Assembly: GCF_026008495.1 (NCBI RefSeq)
Contig: NZ_BQUN01000228.1
Location: 169,983 to 233,982, forward strand
Length of the DNA: 64,000 nt
Reading direction: 5' to 3'
Source of the DNA: Streptomyces sp. A012304
GTDB lineage: Bacteria > Actinomycetota > Actinomycetes > Streptomycetales > Streptomycetaceae
Of the stretch, positions 8,594 to 17,242 are shown one piece after another. The translations under genes and the position numbers were made by a program. Numbering within the stretch: position 1 is the stretch's first letter; every line of letters starts with the position of its first letter. The notes beneath the pieces are model-generated. The model saw only the letters and a program-made list of their open reading frames with translations, ran no database searches and was not told the origin of the DNA.

Positions 8594-8632
8594 CGGCCCC
8601 ACGCTTCGGCCCCACGCTTCGGCCCCACGCTT
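8594..8632. repeat. Three perfect tandem copies of a 13-bp unit
   Basis: CGGCCCCACGCTT occurs three times in a row (8594-8606, 8607-8619, 8620-8632). It lies in the 287-bp gap between the DUF3048 gene and the alcohol dehydrogenase, about 105 bp before the latter's start. Nothing else recognisable was seen in the gap. Confidence 0.9.
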
Positions 8633-8737
8633 CGGTGTCGCGGTTCGGCGGGGGGCCGCTCGGGTACCCGGGCCGCACCCGGAACCCGGCCGGTGCGACG
8701 GCCGGATCCCCCGACTCGGTGGAGGGAGCGCGGCACG

Positions 8738-9928
8738 ATGAAGGCAGTGACCTGGCAGGGGAAGCGGGACGTACGGGTGGAGACCGTGCCCGACCCGGCG
8801 ATCCAGGAACCGACGGACGCCGTCATCCGCGTCACGTCCACCGGACTGTGCGGCTCCGACCTGCACCTGTACGAGGTGCTCACGCCGTTCATGACCCCGG
8901 GCGACATCCTCGGCCATGAACCGATGGGCGTCGTCGAGGAGGTCGGCCCCGGTGTGCCCGACCTCAGGGCCGGCGACCGGGTGGTGGTGCCCTTCCAGAT
9001 CGCCTGCGGCACCTGCTGGATGTGTCTGAACTCCCTGCCCACCCAGTGCGAGACCACTCAGGTCCACGGCGAGGGCATGGGTGCCGCCCTGTTCGGCTAC
9101 ACCCGCCTGTATGGCGCGGTGCCGGGCGGCCAGGCCGAGTACCTGCGCGTCCCGCAGGCCCAGTTCGGCCCGATCAAGGTCCCCGAGGGCCCGCCCGACG
9201 ACCGGTTCCTGTACCTCTCCGACGTGCTGCCCACCGCCTGGCAGGCCGTCGCCTACGCCGACATCCCCGAGGGCGGGAGCCTCGCAGTGCTCGGCCTCGG
9301 TCCGATCGGGGACATGGCCTGCCGCGTCGCCCAAGTGCGCGGCGCCGGACGGGTGTTCGGGGTGGACCTGGTCGGCGACCGGCTGCGCCGGGCCCACGCG
9401 CGGGGCGTGGAGACGTTCGACCTCAGGAACTTCGACAGCGAGAAGGAACTGGTCGCCGCGATCCGCGACGAGACCGACGGCCGGGGCCCGGACGCCGTGA
9501 TCGACGCCGTCGGCACCGAGGCCCACGGCAGTGCCGCCGCCCGCCTCGTCCAGAACGCCTCCGCCCTGCTGCCCCGCAAGCTCAGCGGCCCCCTCGCCGA
9601 ACGCTTCAGCGTCGACCGGCTCGCCGCCCTGCACACCGCCATCGAGCTGGTGCGCCGCGGCGGCACCCTCTCCCTGGTCGGCGTCTACGGCGGCATGGCC
9701 GACCCGTTGCCCATGCTCACCATGTTCGACAAGCAGCTCCAGATCCGGATGGGCCAGGCCAACGTGCGCCGCTGGAGCGACGAGATCATCCCCTACCTCA
9801 CGGATGAGGACCCCCTCGGCGTCGACGACTTCGCGACCCACCGGATGCCGCTGTCGGAGGCCCCGCGGGCGTACGAGATGTTCCAGCACAAGCGGGACGG
9901 CGCGGTGAAGATCCTCATGACGCCCTGA
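8738..9928 (+). CDS. Zinc-dependent alcohol dehydrogenase (formaldehyde-dehydrogenase-like MDR)
   Basis: The predicted protein is 396 residues. Catalytic zinc residues lie in TGLCGSDLHLY and the following GHEPMGVVEEVG (His, Glu). The structural zinc lobe has four Cys in C-G-T-C-W-M-C followed by a Cys eight residues later. The nucleotide-binding motif is LGLGPIGDMACRVAQVRGAGRVFGVD. The long C-terminal insert and overall length place it in the glutathione-independent formaldehyde dehydrogenase-like branch of medium-chain dehydrogenases; substrate cannot be read from sequence. The ATG at 8738 is preceded by GGAGGGAG at good spacing. It appears monocistronic, with a degenerate 9-bp repeat immediately after its stop. 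Confidence 0.88.
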   Translation: MKAVTWQGKRDVRVETVPDPAIQEPTDAVIRVTSTGLCGSDLHLYEVLTPFMTPGDILGHEPMGVVEEVGPGVPDLRAGDRVVVPFQIACGTCWMCLNSLPTQCETTQVHGEGMGAALFGYTRLYGAVPGGQAEYLRVPQAQFGPIKVPEGPPDDRFLYLSDVLPTAWQAVAYADIPEGGSLAVLGLGPIGDMACRVAQVRGAGRVFGVDLVGDRLRRAHARGVETFDLRNFDSEKELVAAIRDETDGRGPDAVIDAVGTEAHGSAAARLVQNASALLPRKLSGPLAERFSVDRLAALHTAIELVRRGGTLSLVGVYGGMADPLPMLTMFDKQLQIRMGQANVRRWSDEIIPYLTDEDPLGVDDFATHRMPLSEAPRAYEMFQHKRDGAVKILMTP

Positions 9929-9967
9929 CCGCCCCGGCCGCCTTGACCGGCCTGACCGCCCCGACCG
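9923..9967. repeat. Degenerate 9-bp tandem repeat, five copies
   Basis: Units of the form CCCTGACCG (variants CCCCGGCCG, CCTTGACCG, GCCTGACCG, CCCCGACCG) run from the last codons of the alcohol dehydrogenase into the spacer. A similar 9-bp array follows the YjbR-like gene at 28921. Confidence 0.7.
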
Positions 9968-9995
9968 CTTTGGTCCGGCCCGATCACCGGGCGCG

Positions 9996-11072
9996 TCACG
10001 CCTCGGGGGGAGTCCCCAGGATCTCCGTGAGGTCGTAGCGGACCGGCTCCTCCAGCTGCGCGTACGTGCAGCTCTCCGGGGTCCGGTCCGGGCGCCAGCG
10101 ACGGAAGCGCGCGGTGTGCCGGAAGCGGGCCCCGTTCTCCATGTGGTCGTACGCCACCTCGGCCACCCGCTCCGGCCGCAGCGGCACCCACGACAGGTCC
10201 TTCTTGCCCGACCAGCGGCTCGGCGCCCCCGGCAGCCGGGCGCTCTCATGGGCGGCCTCGTCCGACCAGGCCGCCCACGGGTGGCCGGCGACGTCGTCCA
10301 TGCGCAGCGGCTCCAGCTCCTCGACCAGCTCGGCCCGGCGCTTCATCGAGAACGCGGCCGACACGCCGACGTGCTGGAGGGTGCCCCGGTCGTCGTACAG
10401 GCCCAGCAGCAGCGAACCCACCACCGGTCCGCTCTTGTGCAGGCGGTATCCGGCGACCACCACGTCCGCCGTCCGCTCGTGCTTGACCTTGAACATGGCA
10501 CGCTCGTCCTGGAGGTAGGGCAGCGTCAGCGGCTTGGCGATCACGCCGTCCAGGCCGGCGCCCTCGTACTGCTCGAACCACTGCCGGGCCACCTCGACGT
10601 CCGTGGTCGCCGGGGCCAGATGCACCGGCGGCGTCACCCCGGCCAGAGCCCTCACCAGCAGCGCCCGCCGGTCGCCGAGCGGCACGTCGAGCAGTGACTC
10701 GTCGGCCAGCGCCAGCAGGTCGAAGGCGACGAACGACGCCGGGGTCCGCTCGGCGAGCGTCCGCACCCGCGAGTCGGCGGGGTGGATGCGCTCGGTCAGC
10801 GCGTCGAAGTCCAGCCGCCCCTCCCTAGCGATCACGATCTCCCCGTCCAGCACGCACCGCGCCGGCAACCGCTCCCGCAACGCCATCACCAGCTCGGGAA
10901 AGTACCTGGTCAACGGCTTGCCGGTACGGCTGCCCAGCTCGATGTCGGTCCCGTCGCGGAACGCGATCGCCCGGAAGCCGTCCCACTTCGCCTCGTACTG
11001 CATGCCCGGCGGGATCGCCGCCACCGACTTGGCGAGCATCGGCTTCACGGGTGGCATCACCGGCAGGTCCAT
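9996..11072 (-). CDS. ligC: ATP-dependent DNA ligase, LigC type
   Basis: The predicted protein is 358 residues. Motif I is EAKWDGFRA, with Lys29 as the adenylated lysine, followed by the conserved Arg in SRTGKPLTR. Motif III is ASFVAFDLLAL, motif IV is LDGVIAKP and motif V is MFKVKHERTADVVV. The C-terminal oligonucleotide-binding domain spans about residues 225-355. Size and motifs fit the stand-alone actinobacterial ligases related to the ligase domain of LigD, used in end-joining or excision repair. The gene is divergent from a LigD-type polymerase (11178), sharing a 105-bp promoter region. No Ku gene is visible in this window. The ATG at 11072 gives the family-typical N-terminus. Confidence 0.9.
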   Translation of the reverse strand: MDLPVMPPVKPMLAKSVAAIPPGMQYEAKWDGFRAIAFRDGTDIELGSRTGKPLTRYFPELVMALRERLPARCVLDGEIVIAREGRLDFDALTERIHPADSRVRTLAERTPASFVAFDLLALADESLLDVPLGDRRALLVRALAGVTPPVHLAPATTDVEVARQWFEQYEGAGLDGVIAKPLTLPYLQDERAMFKVKHERTADVVVAGYRLHKSGPVVGSLLLGLYDDRGTLQHVGVSAAFSMKRRAELVEELEPLRMDDVAGHPWAAWSDEAAHESARLPGAPSRWSGKKDLSWVPLRPERVAEVAYDHMENGARFRHTARFRRWRPDRTPESCTYAQLEEPVRYDLTEILGTPPEA

Positions 11073-11177
11073 GGTCCGATTCTGCCCAGAAACGGCGGGA
11101 AATGCCCGGTATGCGAGCCGTGTGAGGTGTGCCTACCGTGGCACGCACGGGCGATGCGGTGGAACCGGAGGGGCCCC

Positions 11178-12233
11178 ATGGGTGACGCGGTGGAACTGGA
11201 AGCGGGCGGCCGGACCGTACGGCTGTCCAGTCCCGACAAGGTCTTCTTCCCGGAGCGCGGCTTCACCAAGCTGGACCTCGCCCGGTACTACCAGGCGGTC
11301 GCCCCCGGGGTCCTGCGCGCCCTGCGCAACCGCCCCACCACCCTGGAGCGCTACCCGGACGGCGTGACCGGCGAGTCCTTCTTCCAGAAACGCGCCCCGA
11401 AGAGCATGCCCGACTGGATCCCGACCGCCCACATCACCTTCCCCAGCGGACGCTCCGCCGACGAGATGTGCCCCACGGAGGAAGCCGCGGTGCTGTGGGC
11501 CGCCCAGTACGGCACGCTCACCTTCCACCCCTGGCCCGTCCGCCGCGACGACGTCGACCGCCCCGACGAACTCCGCATCGACCTCGACCCCCAGCCCGGC
11601 ACCGACTACGCCGACGCCGTCCGCGCCGCCCACGAACTGCGCTCCGTCCTGGAGGAGTTCGGCGGTCTGCGCGGCTGGCCCAAGACCTCCGGCGGCCGCG
11701 GCCTGCACGTCTTCGTCCCCATCGAACCGCGCTGGACCTTCACCCAGGTCCGGCGCGCCGCCATCGCCGTCGGACGCGAGATGGAACGCCGGATGCCGGA
11801 CCGGGTGACCATCAAGTGGTGGAAGGAGGAGCGCGGGCAGCGCATCTTCCTCGACTACAACCAGACGGCCCGCGACCGCACCATCGCCTCCGCCTACTCG
11901 GTACGGCCCCGCCCGCACGCCCCCGTCTCGGCCCCCCTGCGCTGGGAGGAGGTCGGCGCCGCGCACCCGCGGGACTTCGACCTCGCGTCCATGCCCGTCC
12001 GCTACGCCGAACTCGGCGACGTCCACGCCGACATGGACGACCACGCCTACTCGCTGGAGGCCCTGCTGGAACTCGCCCGCCGGGACGAGCACGACCACGG
12101 GCTGGGCGATCTGCCGTACCCGCCGGAGTACCCGAAGATGCCGGGGGAGCCCAAGCGGGTGCAGCCGAGCCGGGCCCGCCGGGAGGACGGCGGCGGCTCC
12201 GCGGGTCCGCCGAAGGGGGCGGGCGGGTCGTAG
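11178..12233 (+). CDS. LigD-type NHEJ DNA polymerase/primase domain protein
   Basis: The predicted protein is 351 residues and is a stand-alone version of the LigD polymerase domain (archaeo-eukaryotic primase fold). Metal-binding acidic residues are in DELRIDLDPQPG (Asp135 and Asp137). The phosphate-binding loop is KTSGGRGLHVFVP, and the third acidic position is in RIFLDYNQ. The N-terminal motif is SPDKVFFPE. Such proteins add nucleotides, often ribonucleotides, at broken ends during end-joining, working with a ligase and Ku. It is divergently paired with LigC. The C-terminal tail after about residue 320 is Gly/Arg/Pro-rich and probably disordered. The ATG at 11178 follows GGAGGGGCC. Confidence 0.9.
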   Translation: MGDAVELEAGGRTVRLSSPDKVFFPERGFTKLDLARYYQAVAPGVLRALRNRPTTLERYPDGVTGESFFQKRAPKSMPDWIPTAHITFPSGRSADEMCPTEEAAVLWAAQYGTLTFHPWPVRRDDVDRPDELRIDLDPQPGTDYADAVRAAHELRSVLEEFGGLRGWPKTSGGRGLHVFVPIEPRWTFTQVRRAAIAVGREMERRMPDRVTIKWWKEERGQRIFLDYNQTARDRTIASAYSVRPRPHAPVSAPLRWEEVGAAHPRDFDLASMPVRYAELGDVHADMDDHAYSLEALLELARRDEHDHGLGDLPYPPEYPKMPGEPKRVQPSRARREDGGGSAGPPKGAGGS

Positions 12234-12349
12234 GAGATGTGGCGGGCACGCCCGCGCAGGGCCTCGGAGGAGGGCCTCGGCGGAAGCCTCCTACCGGGCG
12301 TCCGCGGAGGGCCCGGCGGGCGCCGGACCCTCTCTCACGGTTCCTTCTC

Positions 12350-14572
12350 TCACAGCTCCCTGATCCGGACGTCCCGGTAGGAGACCACGTCCGTCGTGCC
12401 GTGCACCTGGAGTCCGATGTAGCCGGAGGCGAACCGCCGCCCGTCCGTGCCCGGGTCGTCCGAGCGGGGCGGGGAGAAGTCCTGGCCGCCGATGTTGTCG
12501 AACTCGTTGATGAGCACGCCGTTGCGGTACACCGCGTAGTGCTGGTCGACCACCCGGATCTCGTAGTCGTTCCAGGTGCCCTTCTGGGTGACGCCCGCGC
12601 CGGCCAGCCCCACCCGGTCGAAGCCGTAGACCGAGCCCGTCTTGTACAGGTCGCCGTCCGGCCGGTCCAGGACCTGCACCTCGTGCCCGTACTTGATGGC
12701 GACCCACTCGGGCCGGGGCTCCTCCGGATGGTCGTGGACCCCCGGGAAGCGCACGAAGACACCGGAGTTGGCGTTCCCGTCACCCGGGGCGTCGTCGCGC
12801 CACTGGAGGCGCAGCGAGAAGTCGCCGTACTTGCGCTGCGGGAACCACAGCATGCCCAGGCCCGGTCTCGTGGTGCCGCTGGTGATCGACCCGTCGGGGT
12901 TCAGCGCGAACGAACCGCCGCCTACCTGCTGCCAGCGGGCGAAGGACTCCGCGCTGCCGTCGAGGATCGTGCGGTAGCCCTCGGTCTGCCCGGGCCTGCC
13001 GATCCCGGACCGGCGGGCGGCCTCGTGGATCGCCTCGGACTCGCGCCCGTCGACGACGCCCGCCTGGAGGAGCCCGTCCAGGACCGTCCTCACATGCTTG
13101 AGGAACAGCGCGTGCGAGGTCCAGTCCTTCTCGTCCTCGATCAGCTCGCCGATCCGGCACCGGGTGTCGGTGACCCGGTTCGGCACCCCCGAGTCGACGG
13201 TGCCGACGATCACCGTCGACCGTTCGTCGTACTCCGGGCAGTGGGGGGCCGGGACCTGGCTGGAGACGACGGTGAGGCTGACGGTGCGGGCCGCTGAGGT
13301 GTTGCCGGCCCTGTCGGTCGCCCGGTAGGCGAGGGTGTGGGCGCCGGCGCGGTCGACGATCACCGGGCTGCCGTACGCGATGTACGGTCCGCCGTCGAGT
13401 GAATACTCGATCCGGTCGACACCCGACCCACCCGCGTCGGTCGCGCTCACCGTCACCCTGGCCTTGCCGACGTACGCCCCGTCGGAGTTCCTGGTGCCCT
13501 CGACGGTCACACCGGTCACGGGGGGAGTCGTGTCGCGCGGAGGAGTCGCCACGACGGTGAAGCGCACGCTCTTCTCGGCGGACACGTTGCCCGCCTTGTC
13601 GACGGCCCGGTAGCGCACGGTGTGCGAGCCGAGCAGATGCACCATCACGGGGGCGGTGTACGGCTGCCAGGCGCCGGAGCCGACCGCGTACTCGATGGTG
13701 TTCACCCCGGAGCCGGTGTCGGACGCCGTGACCGTGACCGTGGCCATGTCGAGGTACGCCCCGTCGGCGTTGCGCTCGCCGCTCACCGTCGCCGAGGTCT
13801 CGGGCGCAACGGTGTCGTCCGAGGGCGGGGCGACGACGGTGAAGCGCACGCTCCGCTCGGCGGAGACGTTGCCGGCCCTGTCGACCGCCCGGTACCGGAC
13901 GGTGTGGTCGCCGGGCCGGTCGACGACGAGGGGCGCTGTGTACGGTAGCCAGTCGCCCGTGTCGCCGACCGCGTACTGGACCGCGTCGAGCCCCGACCCT
14001 CCCGTGTCCGTCGCCTCGACCGTCACCGTCGCCGACCCCACGTACTGGCCCTGGGTGTTCTGCGTGCCGCTCACCCGCGCGGACGCCTCCGGAGCCGTCG
14101 TGTCCTCCCCGTTCCCCTCGGTGACCACGAGGATGCCCTGCATCTGGCCGTGGCCGGGGATCGTGCAGTGGTAGAAGTAGCGGCCCGGAGTGAGCGTGAC
14201 CTCGGCGGTGTGACGCCCGCCCATGTCGTCGTTCGGGCCGGCGAGGATGTTGAGCCGCACGTCGTCGTTGAACTCGGGATCGTTCGTCACGAAGGTCAGC
14301 GTGTGCGGCATGCCAGTGGTGTTGCCGGTCGCCACGCTGTTCTCGAAGACGATCGTCGCCGGCCCCGCCACGGCCGTGGCCGGCGCGGACGTGTACTTGG
14401 TGATGTCGTCGCCGGCCGTCCAGGTGAGGACCTGGGCGGCCGCGGGCCCCGGCTCGGGATCAGCGGAGGCGACCGGCACCGCCCCCAGCCCGAGCGTCAT
14501 CAGCACGGCGGCCAGCAGGGCCGTCCAGACTCTTCGCCGCCGTGTCCGACTCCGTGTCGGATGCTGTGTCAC
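12350..14572 (-). CDS. Secreted cupredoxin + three Ig-like repeats + DUF1080 protein
   Basis: The predicted protein is 740 residues with a signal peptide of about 37 residues (Arg-rich start, hydrophobic core, AVPVASA). Residues ~45-151 are a plastocyanin-like cupredoxin with a full type-1 copper set: His90 (MPHTL), Cys136, His141 and Met144 in YHCTIPGHGQM. Three ~93-residue Ig/bacterial-neuraminidase-like repeats follow (about 157-440), each ending near RYRAVDRAGNVSAE and FTVV. Residues ~540-740 are DUF1080 (3-keto-disaccharide hydrolase-like, concanavalin fold), starting FARWQQVGGGSF. The GTG start at 14572 overlaps the stop of the upstream gene (GTGA, 14569-14572), so the two are coupled. 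A role in binding and cleaving oxidised sugars outside the cell is inferred. Confidence 0.85.
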   Translation of the reverse strand: MTQHPTRSRTRRRRVWTALLAAVLMTLGLGAVPVASADPEPGPAAAQVLTWTAGDDITKYTSAPATAVAGPATIVFENSVATGNTTGMPHTLTFVTNDPEFNDDVRLNILAGPNDDMGGRHTAEVTLTPGRYFYHCTIPGHGQMQGILVVTEGNGEDTTAPEASARVSGTQNTQGQYVGSATVTVEATDTGGSGLDAVQYAVGDTGDWLPYTAPLVVDRPGDHTVRYRAVDRAGNVSAERSVRFTVVAPPSDDTVAPETSATVSGERNADGAYLDMATVTVTASDTGSGVNTIEYAVGSGAWQPYTAPVMVHLLGSHTVRYRAVDKAGNVSAEKSVRFTVVATPPRDTTPPVTGVTVEGTRNSDGAYVGKARVTVSATDAGGSGVDRIEYSLDGGPYIAYGSPVIVDRAGAHTLAYRATDRAGNTSAARTVSLTVVSSQVPAPHCPEYDERSTVIVGTVDSGVPNRVTDTRCRIGELIEDEKDWTSHALFLKHVRTVLDGLLQAGVVDGRESEAIHEAARRSGIGRPGQTEGYRTILDGSAESFARWQQVGGGSFALNPDGSITSGTTRPGLGMLWFPQRKYGDFSLRLQWRDDAPGDGNANSGVFVRFPGVHDHPEEPRPEWVAIKYGHEVQVLDRPDGDLYKTGSVYGFDRVGLAGAGVTQKGTWNDYEIRVVDQHYAVYRNGVLINEFDNIGGQDFSPPRSDDPGTDGRRFASGYIGLQVHGTTDVVSYRDVRIREL

Positions 14573-17055
14573 CGCGCCCCCCTCGCCAGCTGATCGGCGG
14601 CCGGAGTGGGGCCGCCGCCCGTGTAAGTGACCCGCCACAGTGCGGACTTGGCGTCCGAGGTGAAGAAGCCGCGCCCGTAGTCGAGGACGTAGAGGGCGCC
14701 GTCCGGGCCGAACCTCCAGTCCATGAGGTTCTTGATGCCGTCGTTGCCGACCGGCACGATCTTCTTCAGGGACTCGGAATGCACCGGCAGACCGCCGTCA
14801 CCGTGCGTCCTCGGGTCGGTGAGGACCGCGTTGCGCGGCTGGCCGGCGTCGTAGAAGTCACCGACGAACCACTTGCCGTCCCAGTACGCGGGCCACTTGG
14901 TCGCGCTGGTGCTTGTGGCGTCGTACCGGTAGACCGGGCCGTTCATCGCGGCCTGGCCACCGCCCTTGAGCCACGGCAGCAGGAAGGAGGCCTCCTCCGG
15001 CTTGTAGGAGGGAACACCGTTCGCGTCGCGCGGGTAGTCCGGTGCGCCGCCCTGGGGCGAGTACCAGATGTTGTTGCCGGTGACCGGCGGCAGGTCGACC
15101 AGGCCGTCGTTGTTCGGCGACTCGTTCCTCGGACGGTCGCAGTCGTACCAGCCCAGCGGCCTCGTCGGATCGGGCAGATTGCGGTCCCGGTAGGGCTGCT
15201 TGTTGCCCATGCAGTACGGCCAGCCCCGGTTGCCCGCCTCGGTGATGACGGCGAACGTGTCGTACTTCGCCGGCCCCCAGGTCGTGGAGGGCGCCGAGGC
15301 GTCCGGGCCGACCCAGCCCGCGTACAGGATGTCCGTCGTCCGGTCGACGAAGATCCGCGCCGGGTTCCGCACCCCCATCACATAGATCTCGCCGCGCGTC
15401 TTGCCGCCGCCCTCGTCGGTCTCCCGGCCGGTGAACAGGTTCCCGTCCGGGATCGTGTACGTCCCGTCCGGCTCCGGATGGATGCGCAGGATCTTGCCGT
15501 TGAGGTTGTTGGTGTTGCCGGCGGTGCGCCGCGCGTCGGCGAAGGACACGCCCTTGTAGTTCGGCTGCGGGTTGTTGCCGGAGTAACCGTCGCTGAACCC
15601 ACTGGAGTTGTTGTCGCCGGTGGCGATGTACAGATTGCCCCGGGAGTCCCAGGCCATCCCGCCGCCCGCGTGGCAGCAACTGTGGATCTGCACCGGCCAC
15701 GCCAGCAGCACCTTCTCGCTGCCCAGGTCGAGCCGGTTGGTGGCGAGGTCGAACGTGAAGCGCGAGACGCGCCGTTCGGCCATCCGTGTGTCACGGTCGA
15801 TCCGCGCGTGCGGGGTGTAGTGCAGATACACCCAGCCGTTCTGCTCGAAGCGCGGGTCCAGCTCGATGCCGAGGAGCCCCTCCTCGACCTTGACCAGTTC
15901 GTCGCCGCCGCCCTTGTTGCCGAAGACGGTCAGCGCGCCCGCGAGCGTCACCTTCCCGGTCTTCGGGTCGTAGACGTGGATCTCCCCCTTGCCCTTGCCG
16001 ATGTCGGGGTCGTTCCAGTCGGTGACGACCGGCTGGGAGGAGTCGGCGCCGCCCCGGCCGATGTAGAGGACACGGCCGTCGGGGGCGGTGACCAGGCCGT
16101 GCGGCTCGCCGATCTGGTCGTTGCGCCCCGGCTGGTTGGGACGGGTCAGGCGTTCCGCCTTGTAGTTGCCGGTGATGGTCGCCTTGCAGTCCGCCCGCAC
16201 GAGCCGGGTCGTCCACAGCAGGGCGCCCCGCAGATGGGTGCGGAAGTCGGTCTCGTCGTACGACGACACCGTGCCGCCCATGCCGGTGTAGAAGGAGCGC
16301 CCGCCGTCGTAGTCGCGGCACCAGCTCACCGGGTGGTCCCAGCCGTTGGCACCCGCCCCGGGCCGGTAGGTCGACTCCCGTACACGGGCGACCGTGTGCA
16401 CCTCGCCCGACGGGTTCCGCACCCAGTTGAACCACCGGTCCGGCCGCTTCCACTGCACGGGCAGGTCCTTGGTGGCCGGATGCCGCCGGTCACCGACCTC
16501 GACCACCGCGCGCTGCACGCTCGTCGGGCCGGCCGCGGCCGGACGGGCGCCGACCAGGCCGGTGAACCAGTCCGAGTACGGCTCCGCGCGGGCCGCGTCA
16601 TGGATGCCGACGAAGCCGCCGCCGGCCTCCATATAGGCCTCCAGACCGGCCTCCTGCTCGGGATCGAGCACATCGCCGCCGCCGGTCAGGAACACGATCG
16701 CGTGATGACGGCCCAGCTCCGCCGCGTCCGTGAAGACCGAGGCGTCGTCCGTGGCCTCCACCTCGAACCGCTGGTCCGCCGGGCCGGACAGGCCGATCGC
16801 CTCGATCGCCTCGATCCCGGCGTTCACGACCGGCGACTCGTCCCCGGCCGCCGCGGAACCGTGGAAGATCAGCACCCGTACGCTCGCGTCGCCCGGCGGC
16901 GACTTCACGGACATCGTTGTCGGGGGCGGTTCCGGGGCCGGACGCGCTCGTGCCGCCGGAGCCGACAGCAGTCCCGCGGCGACGACACCGGCGGCCACGG
17001 TGGCCACCCCAGCCCGTCTTCTCCCGCTTCCCGTGCTCAACCCTCGTAAGTGCAT
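14569..17055 (-). CDS. Secreted ThuA-like + PQQ-type glucose/sorbosone dehydrogenase fusion
   Basis: The predicted protein is 828 residues with a signal peptide in the first ~40 residues. Residues ~58-270 are a ThuA-like (Trehalose utilisation, glutamine amidotransferase-like) domain with RVLIFHGSAAAGD and GGGFVGIHDAARAEP. From about residue 300 to the end it is a glucose/sorbosone dehydrogenase-type beta-propeller. IQIHSCCHAGGGMAWDSRGNLYIATGDN, GKILRIHPEPDG, VMGVRNPARIFVD and DWRFGPDGALYVLDYG are characteristic blade motifs. Such propellers oxidise sugars with PQQ or related cofactors. The ATG at 17055 is preceded by GAGGAGGTG, which decides it over an ATG 30 bp upstream. It is the first gene of a two-gene operon and is divergent from the laccase. 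Confidence 0.87.
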   Translation of the reverse strand: MHLRGLSTGSGRRRAGVATVAAGVVAAGLLSAPAARARPAPEPPPTTMSVKSPPGDASVRVLIFHGSAAAGDESPVVNAGIEAIEAIGLSGPADQRFEVEATDDASVFTDAAELGRHHAIVFLTGGGDVLDPEQEAGLEAYMEAGGGFVGIHDAARAEPYSDWFTGLVGARPAAAGPTSVQRAVVEVGDRRHPATKDLPVQWKRPDRWFNWVRNPSGEVHTVARVRESTYRPGAGANGWDHPVSWCRDYDGGRSFYTGMGGTVSSYDETDFRTHLRGALLWTTRLVRADCKATITGNYKAERLTRPNQPGRNDQIGEPHGLVTAPDGRVLYIGRGGADSSQPVVTDWNDPDIGKGKGEIHVYDPKTGKVTLAGALTVFGNKGGGDELVKVEEGLLGIELDPRFEQNGWVYLHYTPHARIDRDTRMAERRVSRFTFDLATNRLDLGSEKVLLAWPVQIHSCCHAGGGMAWDSRGNLYIATGDNNSSGFSDGYSGNNPQPNYKGVSFADARRTAGNTNNLNGKILRIHPEPDGTYTIPDGNLFTGRETDEGGGKTRGEIYVMGVRNPARIFVDRTTDILYAGWVGPDASAPSTTWGPAKYDTFAVITEAGNRGWPYCMGNKQPYRDRNLPDPTRPLGWYDCDRPRNESPNNDGLVDLPPVTGNNIWYSPQGGAPDYPRDANGVPSYKPEEASFLLPWLKGGGQAAMNGPVYRYDATSTSATKWPAYWDGKWFVGDFYDAGQPRNAVLTDPRTHGDGGLPVHSESLKKIVPVGNDGIKNLMDWRFGPDGALYVLDYGRGFFTSDAKSALWRVTYTGGGPTPAADQLARGAR

Positions 17056-17242
17056 GGGCACCTCCTCGGTCACAGCGACAGCCAAGGAAGCTAGACGTCT
17101 TTGCGCGGCCCGCCAATACCTATGGCCGCAATGGCACGAACTTTGTCCTGAGTGTGGATGAACACCGGAATGAACGGTTACCGTCTCACCGGTTCATCAC
17201 CGGTACGCCTGCGCAAGTTCCTTACCAGGTGGGGAGTTCCGT

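Noticed and set aside
8594..8632. Possible CRISPR array
   Set aside because: The units are 13 bp and directly adjacent with no spacers. No CRISPR-like repeat-spacer pattern was seen anywhere in the window.
8561..10249. A 562-codon minus-strand frame
   Set aside because: It is antisense to the zinc alcohol dehydrogenase, whose catalytic and structural zinc motifs are intact on the plus strand.
14542..17049. An 835-codon plus-strand frame
   Set aside because: It mirrors the ThuA/PQQ-dehydrogenase gene; its translation has the Val/Arg/Gly-rich composition of antisense frames and no known domain.
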